Numbered from the stretch's first letter, positions 14,700-22,227 are shown. The stretch: DNA of 28,783 nucleotides from a virus (IMGVR_UViG_3300029267_003315:1-28783), one strand, 5' to 3'. Made by a program: numbers and translations. The notes: generated by a model from the letters alone, not told the origin.

Positions 14700-14714
14700 A
14701 TTTTTAATTATCGT
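14700..14714 (-). promoter_or_regulatory. Possible TATA box of the gene at 14095-14679
   Basis: Minus strand ACGATAATTAAAAAT is centred about 27 bases before the ATG at 14679. It lacks the full ATCGATATTTATAAA core. Confidence 0.35.
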
Positions 14715-14719
14715 TGTTT

Positions 14720-15154
14720 TTATTCATACTTCCCTTTAACCACCGGTTCTACAACTTCTAGTTTAGTTGTCCTCTCTGAATACAAGTTATTAAACCTTGA
14801 AATAATATCGTTTTTTATTGCTTCTTGATAAGTTGGACTTGATGAGTAATCTAAATGTTGAGAGGTTTTATTATCATTCCATCTTCCATCCATACCCTGA
14901 ACACATTGTCCATCAAAGCTAATTTTCAGAGTATAGTTTAATATTTTCTTTTTCTCATCTAAATAAATTATATCGACAAATGGAATAATTTTATCTCCTA
15001 TCTCACAGTTTCCTATTGTTTGCTTTGGAAGTTTGTTAGGTGTTGAGAATTGTATCTCTCCGAAATTTTGTCTTTCATTGCTTAGAGATTGTGCTACTAC
15101 AACTCCAACTATAAAAATCACTACAAATCCCAGTATCCAATATTTAAACTTCAT
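14720..15154 (-). CDS. Signal-anchored protein (144 aa)
   Basis: A 144-residue protein starting MKFKYWILGFVVIFIVGVVV, one N-terminal signal or anchor helix and a soluble outer domain with two cysteines (in IGNCEIGDK and DGQCVQGM) that could form a disulfide. GGAGGAAGAAAA precedes ATG 15154, which overlaps the stop of the fibre-like gene as ATGA; this decides the start over an in-frame codon at 15202. Being coupled to the fibre gene, it may be a chaperone or a base component of the fibre. No family recognised. Confidence 0.77.
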   Translation of the reverse strand: MKFKYWILGFVVIFIVGVVVAQSLSNERQNFGEIQFSTPNKLPKQTIGNCEIGDKIIPFVDIIYLDEKKKILNYTLKISFDGQCVQGMDGRWNDNKTSQHLDYSSSPTYQEAIKNDIISRFNNLYSERTTKLEVVEPVVKGKYE

Positions 15155-18100
15155 TTTTCTTCCTCCACCCAATGTTCTATTTCTATTGTACAAGAACCCC
15201 AAGTTGTTGTTGAGACACTATAGAAGTCATTTGGTTCTACTGTGAAACTCATAAATCTATATTCTTCCCAAGTCACTTCCTCTGGGAAAGTAGGTAATAC
15301 TTCCCATCCTGTTTTAGACACTTGAGTTCCATTTGAAATTCCTGTAAGGAAACATTGAGAACCATCACTTATTGCTGTAAATTTACCTGTTATTTTTACA
15401 TCTAATGCTTTGCTTAGATTATTTCTATAAGTCACATCAAAACTTCTCGAAGGTAAAGTCCAATTATGCGTCGGTGTCCATTCAAAGTCTCTATTGTTTA
15501 TTGTTTGGTTTAATCTTCCGGTAATTGGATTCATTGTTATGTTCTCTCCTACAAATAAATCTTCAGTTATATTTGTATTTCCCTTTATTAAAGCACTTCC
15601 TTCTTGAAAGGTTTGTCCATAAACATCAACAGTCCATTGATTTGTTCCTTGATACCTAAAGAAACTATTTGCATTGGCTGTACTGAATCCCCAACCAGTA
15701 CCTCCACCTTCAAATCCATGAGGAACAAAATAAAGTCCTTCATTCACTCCAACAAAAGATTCATTTTGAATAGAATAAATTGTATCTGTAGAGTTGATAT
15801 TTCCGATAACATCTAATGTGTTTTTTGGAGAATTCGTACCAATACCCACATTCCCCTCAGTATCAATAGACACAAAAGGCGTTGTATCATTTTGTATATC
15901 AAATGTTCCCGAAGCAGAATCATAAACTAAATTAAAATGTCTTGCACTTCCAAAATTCAATTCAATATCGTCCCTAAACCTCGAACTCGCTTTACTAATA
16001 TCAATCAATCCCAAAAGTGCCTCATTACTTACAGATAAATCTCCAGTAACGGTTAATGTTTTGTCCGGTGCAACAGTGCCGATGCCGACATTACCACCAG
16101 TAATCACAGTATCACCACCAGTTTTGATTCTTAATGTTCCACCTGAACCAAGATTAGAACGCAAAGCAATATCTCTATCACTGCCTGATTGAAAGATTCC
16201 ATCTCCAGTTCCGCCACCAAAATCAGAAATAAAGAAGTCCACAATTCCTCGTGTTGCTTCAGTTCCACCATCTCTTTCAACTCTAAGTATGGTTCCGCCA
16301 CTACCAGAATTATTAATATGCAATGGATAACTTGGCGAAGTTGTACCTATACCAATATTCTCAGTATCTCCCTTAATATATATACGGTTATTATTTCCAG
16401 CTAAAAAACTTAAATCATTATTTGACGTTGTTCCAAAGTAAACAATACCTGAAGGTTCTATTTTAAACCTCGTAGTACCGCTATCTAAATGGAGATTACC
16501 TGTAGAAACATTTAATGTTCCTATAACATCTAATGGATTTTGTGGACTACTTGTCCCAATCCCAACATACCCACTTGCATTAGATAAATAAGTATAAGGC
16601 CCTGTAGTATTCCATCCAGAGGAACCTCCCATATTCGATAAACAATTACTCCCCACACATACATCTGTTGTTGCCGTCACATTCCCATCGAAGAAATAAT
16701 TATCAACCCCATCAAACGAAGCAGTATTATCTGCGTCTTTGCCGACTCCGATTTGAAGTGAGCGGGATTGGTCTCCGGTTTTGTATCCGTAAACTCTCAA
16801 TTCGGGGGTTTCTCCTTCGGTTGCAGAGGCAAATACTCTGACATCTGCATGGGCACTTTGCTGTAAGTATAAGTAAGATGGGGAAGTTCCTGCTGTTTGG
16901 ACAACCCCTGCTCCGCCAGACGCATACATAGTCAAATATTCGGCATCATCTTGGTCATACATTCGTAGAGCCCCTGCCCCAGTACCCTTTCCTTTAACAT
17001 CAATATAGGTATTTGTATCCGTCCCTTCATCAGTCAGAAATATAAATGAACCATCATCTGTTCTAAAATAAGCGTTTGTATTATCATGATAAATCCCGAT
17101 TTGGTCTGAGGCGTCTGTTGAGCCAACGCTAAAAGTATAATTAGGAGATGTCGTTCCTATACCTACATAACCTAGAGATTCATTTACAACCAAACTTCCA
17201 TCTCCAATATTAATTAAACCTTTTGTTGAAGCACTTGTTGATTGTAAAAGTAAATTATTTGAATTAGCACTTCCACCATATAAAGTATTTCCCTGAAGAC
17301 TAAGACCTGCAGTTACATGTCTTAAAACATTTGCACCACCAAATTTAATATAAGCTCCAGATGCTAAATTTAAATTACCCTTAACATCTAAAACTTCTGT
17401 TGGACTATCTGTCCCAATCCCAACATTACCAGAAGTTCCATTAACAAAAAGAACACTATCATTAACATACAAATCTCCACTTGCAGTGTTGAAATAAATA
17501 TCTTCCCCATTACTAAGGAACTCAAAAGCATTCCCTCCACGACTTTCTAACCTATTCTTTCCACCACCAACTTCTCCGATTCTAAAGTTATTAATATCTG
17601 CTATGCCGGTTGTTGTTAAAGCAATGTTTCCAACTGCTCCTGAATTTATATTTGCTTCACCTCTAACATCTAACAACTTTTCTGGTGTCGAAGTATTAAT
17701 CCCAACATAACCATCTGTAGTAAAATTCCCAAAGTCGTGAACATTTCTCTTCCAAGATAAGGGGTCTGTTTCTTCCCCAGAAGGAACACCAAAACCCTTA
17801 GAGATAGCAACCCAATCTACATAGTAATGATTTTGTGTGTTTCCATTTGAGGATTTGTAAATTCTCATTTGAACTACTCCACCATCTATGTGTCCACTAT
17901 CATCAAACACAGGTTGAGTTATTGTTGCAAAAGATTCACTACTTGCTAAAATAGGATAATCTTCCCATGCTTCTTCGTCATAATCCCAAAATTGAATAAC
18001 TGGATGTTCTCCTTTTAATTCAGTAGTTCTATATCTTATAATTCCTCTTGAGAAATTATCTATTCCTGTAAAATTCATTCTCATATCTAATCCCGGACTT

Positions 18101-18675
18101 GAAGCGACCTCTGAAAAGTTAAGAGTAACACCATCATAGTTTCCATCTGGATGTTGAGTATCATTTATACTTCCTCCATCGATAACTCCAGAAACATTTT
18201 GGGCTTGTGTTGCATTATAATAAACTGTTGCTAATTTAGAATCATTAAAAAGTAAAGTGTTCCCATCAAAGGAGTTCCAATCATCTCCAGATGTCCAATT
18301 AAACTTCCCATTGAAATAAGGAGCAGTTATATTTCCAGTTAGGGTACATCCAGTTAATTTACACCAAAAAGTATCTATATAAGAAGTTAGTAATGTCAAA
18401 ACCCCTCCACTACCTTCATCAAATTGTGTTGAGTTTACATCATCTAAATCTCCAATGTTTGTTTCCCAAATATCTGTTGAGTTTGTTGAACCATTAATTG
18501 AATAGTTTCTAATTTCTGTTATTTTTTCGTATTCAAAATCAATTACTGTCGAACCTTCATCTTCCAATGCCAAAGTAAAACTAGAAAAAAATAAAATAAA
18601 AATTAGAAGACAAGAGAGAACTAAAAAGCTCCCTCCTCTTCCAGTAAAATCAAACTTTTGTTTCAATTTAGTCAC
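15151..18675 (-). CDS. Tail-fibre-like adhesin with VGIGTxSP repeats (1174 aa)
   Basis: A 1174-residue secreted protein. An N-terminal hydrophobic segment (about 15-36, FLVLSCLLIFILFFSSFTLA) is a signal or anchor. Seven repeats of the form G-x-V-G-I-G-T-x-S-P-x(3)-L-D-V-x-G begin near residues 320, 415, 505, 705, 778, 862 and 945, with beta-helix-like spacers. This repeat is typical of bacteriophage tail fibres, where it often precedes an intramolecular chaperone; no S74 chaperone is visible here. The end is a compact beta domain (WTPTHNWTLP to IEIEHWVEEE). GTG 18675 or TTG 18666 could start it; AGGTGA favours TTG. It follows the coat candidate by seven bases. Likely receptor binding. Confidence 0.85.
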   Translation of the reverse strand: MTKLKQKFDFTGRGGSFLVLSCLLIFILFFSSFTLALEDEGSTVIDFEYEKITEIRNYSINGSTNSTDIWETNIGDLDDVNSTQFDEGSGGVLTLLTSYIDTFWCKLTGCTLTGNITAPYFNGKFNWTSGDDWNSFDGNTLLFNDSKLATVYYNATQAQNVSGVIDGGSINDTQHPDGNYDGVTLNFSEVASSPGLDMRMNFTGIDNFSRGIIRYRTTELKGEHPVIQFWDYDEEAWEDYPILASSESFATITQPVFDDSGHIDGGVVQMRIYKSSNGNTQNHYYVDWVAISKGFGVPSGEETDPLSWKRNVHDFGNFTTDGYVGINTSTPEKLLDVRGEANINSGAVGNIALTTTGIADINNFRIGEVGGGKNRLESRGGNAFEFLSNGEDIYFNTASGDLYVNDSVLFVNGTSGNVGIGTDSPTEVLDVKGNLNLASGAYIKFGGANVLRHVTAGLSLQGNTLYGGSANSNNLLLQSTSASTKGLINIGDGSLVVNESLGYVGIGTTSPNYTFSVGSTDASDQIGIYHDNTNAYFRTDDGSFIFLTDEGTDTNTYIDVKGKGTGAGALRMYDQDDAEYLTMYASGGAGVVQTAGTSPSYLYLQQSAHADVRVFASATEGETPELRVYGYKTGDQSRSLQIGVGKDADNTASFDGVDNYFFDGNVTATTDVCVGSNCLSNMGGSSGWNTTGPYTYLSNASGYVGIGTSSPQNPLDVIGTLNVSTGNLHLDSGTTRFKIEPSGIVYFGTTSNNDLSFLAGNNNRIYIKGDTENIGIGTTSPSYPLHINNSGSGGTILRVERDGGTEATRGIVDFFISDFGGGTGDGIFQSGSDRDIALRSNLGSGGTLRIKTGGDTVITGGNVGIGTVAPDKTLTVTGDLSVSNEALLGLIDISKASSRFRDDIELNFGSARHFNLVYDSASGTFDIQNDTTPFVSIDTEGNVGIGTNSPKNTLDVIGNINSTDTIYSIQNESFVGVNEGLYFVPHGFEGGGTGWGFSTANANSFFRYQGTNQWTVDVYGQTFQEGSALIKGNTNITEDLFVGENITMNPITGRLNQTINNRDFEWTPTHNWTLPSRSFDVTYRNNLSKALDVKITGKFTAISDGSQCFLTGISNGTQVSKTGWEVLPTFPEEVTWEEYRFMSFTVEPNDFYSVSTTTWGSCTIEIEHWVEEEK

Positions 18676-18681
18676 CTAAAT

Positions 18682-18900
18682 TTATATCAAACCACTATTT
18701 CGTAGACCTTGTGCTGCGATTCCGATTGCGGAAGTTGCGATAGCAAGGGCAAAGAAAAGTGTGGTCAATCCAACAAGGGTGTCTGCTGCTCCTGTAACGT
18801 TACCGTCTGCCTGTGCAAGTCCTACTTGCTGAGCAACAGTTGGTAGAAGTGCAGTACCTACAAGGATAACAATGAAACCACCTATAATATTTCCTAACAT
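18682..18900 (-). CDS. Two-helix hydrophobic protein, major coat candidate (72 aa)
   Basis: A 72-residue protein, MLGNIIGGFIVILVGTALLP in helix 1, a short loop with QADGNVTG, then helix 2 LTTLFFALAIATSAIGIAAQ and the tail GLRNSGLI. Small two-helix proteins of this plan are the major coat proteins of spindle-shaped archaeal viruses, so this is the best coat candidate. The second helix shares FFALAIA with the pilin-like protein at 2802-3287. I start it at ATG 18900, not TTG 18906, because the distance from GGAGG to ATG is then 11 bases in both genes. It has a strong shared-type promoter and a leader of about 60 bases. Confidence 0.8.
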   Translation of the reverse strand: MLGNIIGGFIVILVGTALLPTVAQQVGLAQADGNVTGAADTLVGLTTLFFALAIATSAIGIAAQGLRNSGLI

Positions 18901-18919
18901 TTTCAATCTCCCCTCCTTA
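18901..18919 (-). promoter_or_regulatory. Strong ribosome site shared with the second coat candidate
   Basis: Minus strand GTTAAGGAGGGGAGAT, 16 bases identical to the leader of the gene at 2802-3287, with equal spacing to ATG. This supports both high expression and common descent of the two leaders. Confidence 0.7.
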
Positions 18920-18927
18920 ACGTGAAT

Positions 18928-18945
18928 GGAGATAAATCCATTAAA
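18928..18945. promoter_or_regulatory. Small hairpin in the coat-gene leader
   Basis: AATGGA GATAAA TCCATT, a six-base stem with a six-base loop just upstream of the ribosome site. It may tune stability or translation of the coat mRNA. Confidence 0.3.
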
Positions 18946-18979
18946 TCTAAGTAAACCATAAAATATTGTTAATTTAATG

Positions 18980-18998
18980 TTTTATAAATATCGATTGT
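18980..18998 (-). promoter_or_regulatory. Shared-type promoter P4 of the coat/fibre operon
   Basis: Minus strand CAATCGATATTTATAAAAC. It is about 80 bases from the ATG at 18900, so unlike P2 and P5 it gives a real leader. The AATTTATTATAAT element is absent here. Confidence 0.7.
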
Positions 18999-19031
18999 TA
19001 TGAAACTTGATAAAATCTCTAAAAAGTTATT

Positions 19032-19060
19032 ATAATTTATTATAATCGATATTTATAAAA
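19032..19060 (+). promoter_or_regulatory. Promoter P5 of the ATPase operon with AATTTATTATAAT element
   Basis: These 29 bases are identical to 14067-14095 on the other strand. The 13-mer is at 19034-19046 and the ATCGATATTTATAAAA core at 19045-19060. The ATG at 19082 is about 27 bases from the TATA box, a leaderless arrangement. It is divergent from P4. Confidence 0.72.
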
Positions 19061-19081
19061 GCCTATTTTGTATTATTTGAT

Positions 19082-19507
19082 ATGGTTTACAATCGTGATG
19101 TTAATTCTCAAGACATTGATGAGGAAAGAGCTTCTAAAATAAATGCTGCTGGACTAATAAACTCTACTCTAGAGAATCTTTGGAGAGATTGTTATAGTCT
19201 AATGTCGAGAGGAGATTATGTTAGATGGAATATAAAACTAGATTCTATCTGGGCCATACTTGGTGGTGATGTGAAGGACCCTGATGAGGAAGATGGTCCT
19301 TTTAAAAAACTTTCAGATATAAATAAACAATTATACGAGCAGGGAAGTCTAAAATCCAAAATTGGTTCTGGTTTTGGTGAAGTCCCTAACCCGAATAATG
19401 CAGTTCAGTATCAAATCCTCTTAAAAAAAGCGTTATTTCTAAGGAAGTTACAAAACGACCAGGGAAAAGGAACTGCATACATAAGAAAAGATGATTATGA
19501 CATGTAA
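19082..19507 (+). CDS. ATPase-operon partner protein (141 aa)
   Basis: A 141-residue soluble protein starting MVYNRDVNSQDIDEERASKI, mainly helical, with LENLWRDCYSLMSRGDYVRW in the middle, a loop of acidic residues (DVKDPDEEDGPF) and a C-terminal helix YQILLKKALFLRKLQNDQGK. It lies five bases before the ATPase gene on the same strand, and the two form an isolated plus-strand operon. It is probably the ATPase's partner, for example a small-subunit or adaptor, but no domain is recognisable. Confidence 0.78.
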   Translation: MVYNRDVNSQDIDEERASKINAAGLINSTLENLWRDCYSLMSRGDYVRWNIKLDSIWAILGGDVKDPDEEDGPFKKLSDINKQLYEQGSLKSKIGSGFGEVPNPNNAVQYQILLKKALFLRKLQNDQGKGTAYIRKDDYDM

Positions 19508-19512
19508 TAATT

Positions 19513-20460
19513 ATGGCACCTACCCAATTAGTCACTATTAAGAACCCAAAAACTGGAAAAACTGTCGAGTATGCCATGGATACTCGACTTAAAGATAATC
19601 TAGACAGGGTTGCTAAGGATGTTCTTGAAAAGAAGGATAAAGATTTATTTATTGCTGTTGATGGTGCTGAAGGAAGCGGTAAATCTACCCTTGCATTACA
19701 AATCGGAAAGTATGTGGACCCTACTTTAGACTTAAAAAGAGTAGTTTTTGATGCAGATAGTTTCCGGGAAGCTATTTTCAAGGCTAAGAAGAATCAATGT
19801 ATTGTTTTTGATGAAGCATTTAATGGTCTGAGTTCAAGAGCTTCTCTATCTGCTATGAATCGTGTCTTAGTTGGTTTGATGATGCAGATGAGACAGAAAA
19901 ATCTATTTATTATCATTGTCTTACCTACATTCTTTATGTTAGAGAGATATGCAGCAATCTTTAGGACTAAATCACTAATTCATGTCTATGAATCTGGTGG
20001 AAGAAGGGGTTACTTTAGAGTTTATAATGAAAGATTAAAGAAAGCACTTTATTTGATTGGGAAGAAAGACTATTCTTATAATCATAAGTCTGTTAGGACT
20101 AGATTTTATGGAAGATTCTATGGAAAATTTGCTTTAGGAGATGAAAAAGAGGAATTAACTTATCGAAAGATTAAAATGAAGGCATTGGAATCGACTTCTC
20201 AAGACCCTATGACCGCAGGACAGATTAAATATAAAGAACAAAGAGATATAGTCCTTTGGAGATTACGTAAAGAGATGAAGATGACCTATCAACACATGCA
20301 AGAATACTTAGAAGAGTATGGTTTAAGTATGAATTACTCTCAAATTAGGAATATTTGTGTTAAATTTGGTGATAAAGCTGATGAAAAGAATAAAAAAGAC
20401 ATAAAATTAGCTGAAAATAGTGAAAACGACCCAAAAAAGGATAAAAAAGACAAGAAATGA
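19513..20460 (+). CDS. P-loop ATPase, packaging/morphogenesis type
   Basis: A 315-residue ATPase. Walker A is GAEGSGKST (51-59) after FIAVD; Walker B is CIVFDEA (96-102) with the catalytic Glu; an arginine-rich segment MNRVLVGLMMQMRQKN then LFIIIVLPTFFMLERYAAIF, where the strand and following polar residues are in the place of a sensor motif. The order (Walker A, DEAF, RQKN, strand, LERY) resembles Zot-like/FtsK-HerA-superfamily phage ATPases used for genome packaging or filament assembly, but I assign only the general type. The C-terminus (245-315) has a possible HTH (MKMTYQHMQEYLEEYGLSMN) and a very basic end, suggesting DNA contact. It ends before the repeat-rich region. Confidence 0.82.
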   Translation: MAPTQLVTIKNPKTGKTVEYAMDTRLKDNLDRVAKDVLEKKDKDLFIAVDGAEGSGKSTLALQIGKYVDPTLDLKRVVFDADSFREAIFKAKKNQCIVFDEAFNGLSSRASLSAMNRVLVGLMMQMRQKNLFIIIVLPTFFMLERYAAIFRTKSLIHVYESGGRRGYFRVYNERLKKALYLIGKKDYSYNHKSVRTRFYGRFYGKFALGDEKEELTYRKIKMKALESTSQDPMTAGQIKYKEQRDIVLWRLRKEMKMTYQHMQEYLEEYGLSMNYSQIRNICVKFGDKADEKNKKDIKLAENSENDPKKDKKDKK

Positions 20461-20535
20461 AGGTCTTCTCACACCTAAATCTCAATTTTCGGGACTTTTC
20501 GAGGCATTTTAGCCCTTTTTCCCGGTTTTTTGGCC
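20461..20535 (+). terminator. T-rich terminator after the ATPase gene
   Basis: Several T runs (ATTTTCGGGACTTTTC, AGCCCTTTTTCCC, GGTTTTTTGG) directly follow the ATPase stop. They suit archaeal intrinsic termination. Confidence 0.45.
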
Positions 20536-20630
20536 TATTTTGAGTTTTTAACTTTGAATCTATAATATAATATAAGTGTATTGTCAAAAAGAAGGGGACC
20601 CTTCCAACATAGAAGAGTTTTTTTAAGGTT

Positions 20631-20847
20631 TATCTAGGCATTCAGCCTTGTTTTACCTACTGGACGGTCAAATTCTCGTGTAAAACACCGCTTTTATGAG
20701 TGAACTTGTCGTTTTGCACTTAAAAATCAAGGCATTATAGTGATTTTATTCTACTTTTAGAATAATATTCTAGGCACAGAAGACTATGTTGTTATTTCTA
20801 ACAATATAATCAAGGCATTTACTACTCCTGGAGAAATAATCTAGGCA
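20631..20847. repeat. Five iteron-like repeats, AATC(A/T)AGGCA
   Basis: Copies start at 20631, 20725, 20767, 20808 and 20838. The GGCA cores are 94, 42, 41 and 30 bases apart, close to 9, 4, 4 and 3 helical turns, so bound proteins would lie on one face of the DNA. Two sub-types alternate: CAAGGCA at 20725 and 20808, CTAGGCA at 20631, 20767 and 20838. A weaker GAGGCA lies at 20501. Confidence 0.62.
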
Positions 20848-20856
20848 CTCTCTTCC

Positions 20857-20946
20857 AGACCCCCCTTAAACAAGTGTTATAGGGTGTTATAATAGTGTTG
20901 TAGAAGGGGTCTTTTTTTAGGTTATTTTTATAGTGTTCTAAGTGTT
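20857..20946. repeat. Five GTGTT repeats within an inverted repeat
   Basis: AGTGTTATA-like units at 20874, 20884 and 20895, spaced 10 and 11 bases, and at 20933 and 20942. The first three lie between AGACCCCCCTT (20857-20867) and AAGGGGTCT (20904-20912). Confidence 0.5.
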
Positions 20947-21092
20947 CATATATCACCTAGTAAAAACTACAAACCCATACCCCTTACATTTTGATGTTAA
21001 AGAAAGAACTCATTTATGAAAACTGTACCTCTTAACTATCTTCTTAATATGTTGTTACTCCTTAATTAAACGTATGGTATACCTCAACCGAA

Positions 21093-21104
21093 ACATTTAT
21101 AAAC
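21093..21104 (+). promoter_or_regulatory. TATA box of the gene at 21128
   Basis: ACATTTATAAAC, about 29 bases before ATG 21128, gives a leaderless plus-strand transcript. Confidence 0.5.
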
Positions 21105-21127
21105 AATCTTTTTCTTAATATAGTATT

Positions 21128-21346
21128 ATGGTAACGCTAAGAAGAAAACCAAAACAGGAAAAAAAGTTTATCCTAACAGGATACAGACATAAGAGTATAG
21201 GACTCTACACCCCCAAAAGGAATAAGGTTAAGGTTGGGGCTTTGGTAGGGTTGTTTATATTTTGTGTTGTGACCCCTTTTAGTGATTGGTTGTTATTCGT
21301 GGCTGGGGCTTTGTTAAATAAATTTCCTTTATGGGTGTTTAGATAA
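21128..21346 (+). CDS. Basic membrane microprotein (72 aa)
   Basis: A 72-residue protein starting MVTLRRKPKQEKKFILTGYR, a very basic first 36 residues, then a hydrophobic pair (VGALVGLFIFCVVTPF and WLLFVAGALLNKFPLWVF). A TATA box sits at the leaderless distance. It overlaps, on the other strand, the C-terminal part of a candidate at 21205-21417. I favour this frame because of its promoter, its even amino-acid use and its basic-then-hydrophobic order. Function unknown; it faces the small-gene block head to head. Confidence 0.66.
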   Translation: MVTLRRKPKQEKKFILTGYRHKSIGLYTPKRNKVKVGALVGLFIFCVVTPFSDWLLFVAGALLNKFPLWVFR

Positions 21347-21417
21347 TGGAAGAAGTCGAAAGAGAAATATATTAGGATAATTAACCAGGCTATTGCGAAC
21401 ACATAGTTATATTCCAT
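21205..21417 (-). CDS. Doubtful small membrane protein, antisense overlap
   Basis: A 70-residue frame starting MEYNYVFAIAWLIILIYFSF (from ATG 21417; 21441 would add eight residues). It continues the minus-strand run after the gene at 21431-21601 and has one plausible membrane helix, but the last 45 residues lie antisense to the better supported gene at 21128-21346 and are Asn/Thr-rich, as expected of an antisense frame. Perhaps only a shorter form is real, or neither overlap partner is expressed together. Confidence 0.35.
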   Translation of the reverse strand: MEYNYVFAIAWLIILIYFSFDFFHYLNTHKGNLFNKAPATNNNQSLKGVTTQNINNPTKAPTLTLFLLGV

Positions 21418-21430
21418 ACAGTATTTTCTT

Positions 21431-21601
21431 TTATTCTTCATCCTTAACCTCTAAATCATTTTCATAATCCATATCAAGTAGTCTTTGTTTTACTTCTTCT
21501 AGTCTTCTTATTACTAATGCATTTTCTGATAAGGTTGTGTCTTTTGTTTTTAGTCTATCTAGTATCTCTCCTTTGCTGCATAATATTTCAATCTTTATCA
21601 T
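21431..21601 (-). CDS. Small helical protein (56 aa)
   Basis: A 56-residue protein starting MIKIEILCSKGEILDRLKTK, charged and helical (VIRRLEEVKQRLLDMDYEND), with an acidic end. ATG 21601 overlaps the previous stop as ATGA, favouring it over an in-frame start at 21616. No domain recognised; end of the operon from 24265. Confidence 0.66.
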   Translation of the reverse strand: MIKIEILCSKGEILDRLKTKDTTLSENALVIRRLEEVKQRLLDMDYENDLEVKDEE

Positions 21602-21888
21602 TTCAACCCATCCCACATCTCACAGTCTATTTTAATATCATTCAAATAACAATCCTTGCTTTTTGTTGTTGTAACTATCTTTTGTTGATTTTGGTGTGTG
21701 CAGGTATATTTGTTCTTATACTCTTTAAAAGTCCAATTTCCTTCTCCAAAATCTTTATTACAATCATCAATTACAGTCCTAAGTTCCCCATAACGAATTG
21801 TAGAGATACCTAAAAAGACTCCAAGAGATATTACAGCTATAACCATTACTACTACAAATGCGATAGCAAAGATTTCACCAATATCCAT
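21598..21888 (-). CDS. Single-helix secreted-domain protein (96 aa)
   Basis: A 96-residue protein with an N-terminal helix (IFAIAFVVVMVIAVISLGVF) and an outer domain carrying four cysteines (DDCNKDF, YTCTHQ, DCYL, DCEMW), an even number that could form two disulfides. It has a one-base TAATG overlap with the upstream gene and an ATGA overlap with the downstream gene. Probably a small surface or envelope protein; no family recognised. Confidence 0.73.
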   Translation of the reverse strand: MDIGEIFAIAFVVVMVIAVISLGVFLGISTIRYGELRTVIDDCNKDFGEGNWTFKEYKNKYTCTHQNQQKIVTTTKSKDCYLNDIKIDCEMWDGLK

Positions 21889-22070
21889 TACTTATAACTC
21901 TCCTCATATATTGCTTTAAATGATTTTAATAATTCCCATCCAACGTATTGTGCTATTGCTGCTTGTAGAACTGTTTGGACAATACTTTTATATCCTTGTT
22001 CTTTGAGATTCATTTCTACTTCTAGAAAACTTACTCCTTCTTTCTTTAATTCTTCATATATTGTTTGCAT
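21888..22070 (-). CDS. Small amphipathic protein (60 aa)
   Basis: A 60-residue protein starting MQTIYEELKKEGVSFLEVEM, soluble N-terminal half and a moderately hydrophobic second half (SIVQTVLQAAIAQYVGWELL) that is more amphipathic than membrane-spanning. Its start lies inside the end of the zinc-finger gene at 22054-22227. Function unknown. Confidence 0.68.
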   Translation of the reverse strand: MQTIYEELKKEGVSFLEVEMNLKEQGYKSIVQTVLQAAIAQYVGWELLKSFKAIYEESYK

Positions 22071-22227
22071 CTTTCCATTTGAATAATTTACTTAGACTTT
22101 CCATTGTTATCCTATTCATCTCTTGATATAATTTTAATCTAACAATCCAACAAAAAGGTTTACATCCTCCAGCCTTCAATTCTATCCTGTGACAAAAAGG
22201 ACATACATAATAACTTTTACTTTCCAT
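22054..22227 (-). CDS. Cys-rich microprotein (57 aa)
   Basis: A 57-residue protein starting MESKSYYVCPFCHRIELKAG, with a CPFC pair (9-12), then CKPFC (22-26), a likely zinc site, and a basic helix to the end. It overlaps its upstream neighbour by 11 bases and its downstream neighbour by 17, so it is embedded in a tightly packed operon. Probably nucleic-acid or protein binding; no named family. Confidence 0.68.
   Translation of the reverse strand: MESKSYYVCPFCHRIELKAGGCKPFCWIVRLKLYQEMNRITMESLSKLFKWKDANNI

Larger units (their letters stand above)
20461..21127. other. Repeat-rich non-coding region, candidate replication origin
   Basis: The only gene-free stretch over 300 bases. It holds GGCA-centred repeats (AATCAAGGCA or AATCTAGGCA) at 20631, 20725, 20767, 20808 and 20838; a cluster of GTGTT repeats at 20874, 20884, 20895, 20933 and 20942; a palindrome GAAGGGGACCCTTC (20591-20604); GTGTAAAACAC (20678-20688); and a long-range inverted repeat AGACCCCCCTT / AAGGGGTCT (20857 and 20904) enclosing three GTGTT copies. 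Repeats at whole-helix spacing plus inverted repeats are typical of iteron-type origins. A regulatory or packaging role is the alternative. Confidence 0.6.

Noticed and set aside
15151-18675. S74 intramolecular chaperone at the fibre C-terminus
   Set aside because: No Ser-Asp-x-Arg/Lys-type start of the endosialidase chaperone domain is visible; the end is a beta domain instead.
19386-19781. 131-residue minus-strand frame over the ATPase start
   Set aside because: Antisense to the Walker A region of a well supported gene; low-complexity Ser/Leu composition.
20631-20847. CRISPR array
   Set aside because: The repeats are only about 10 bases and irregularly spaced; they fit iterons better.
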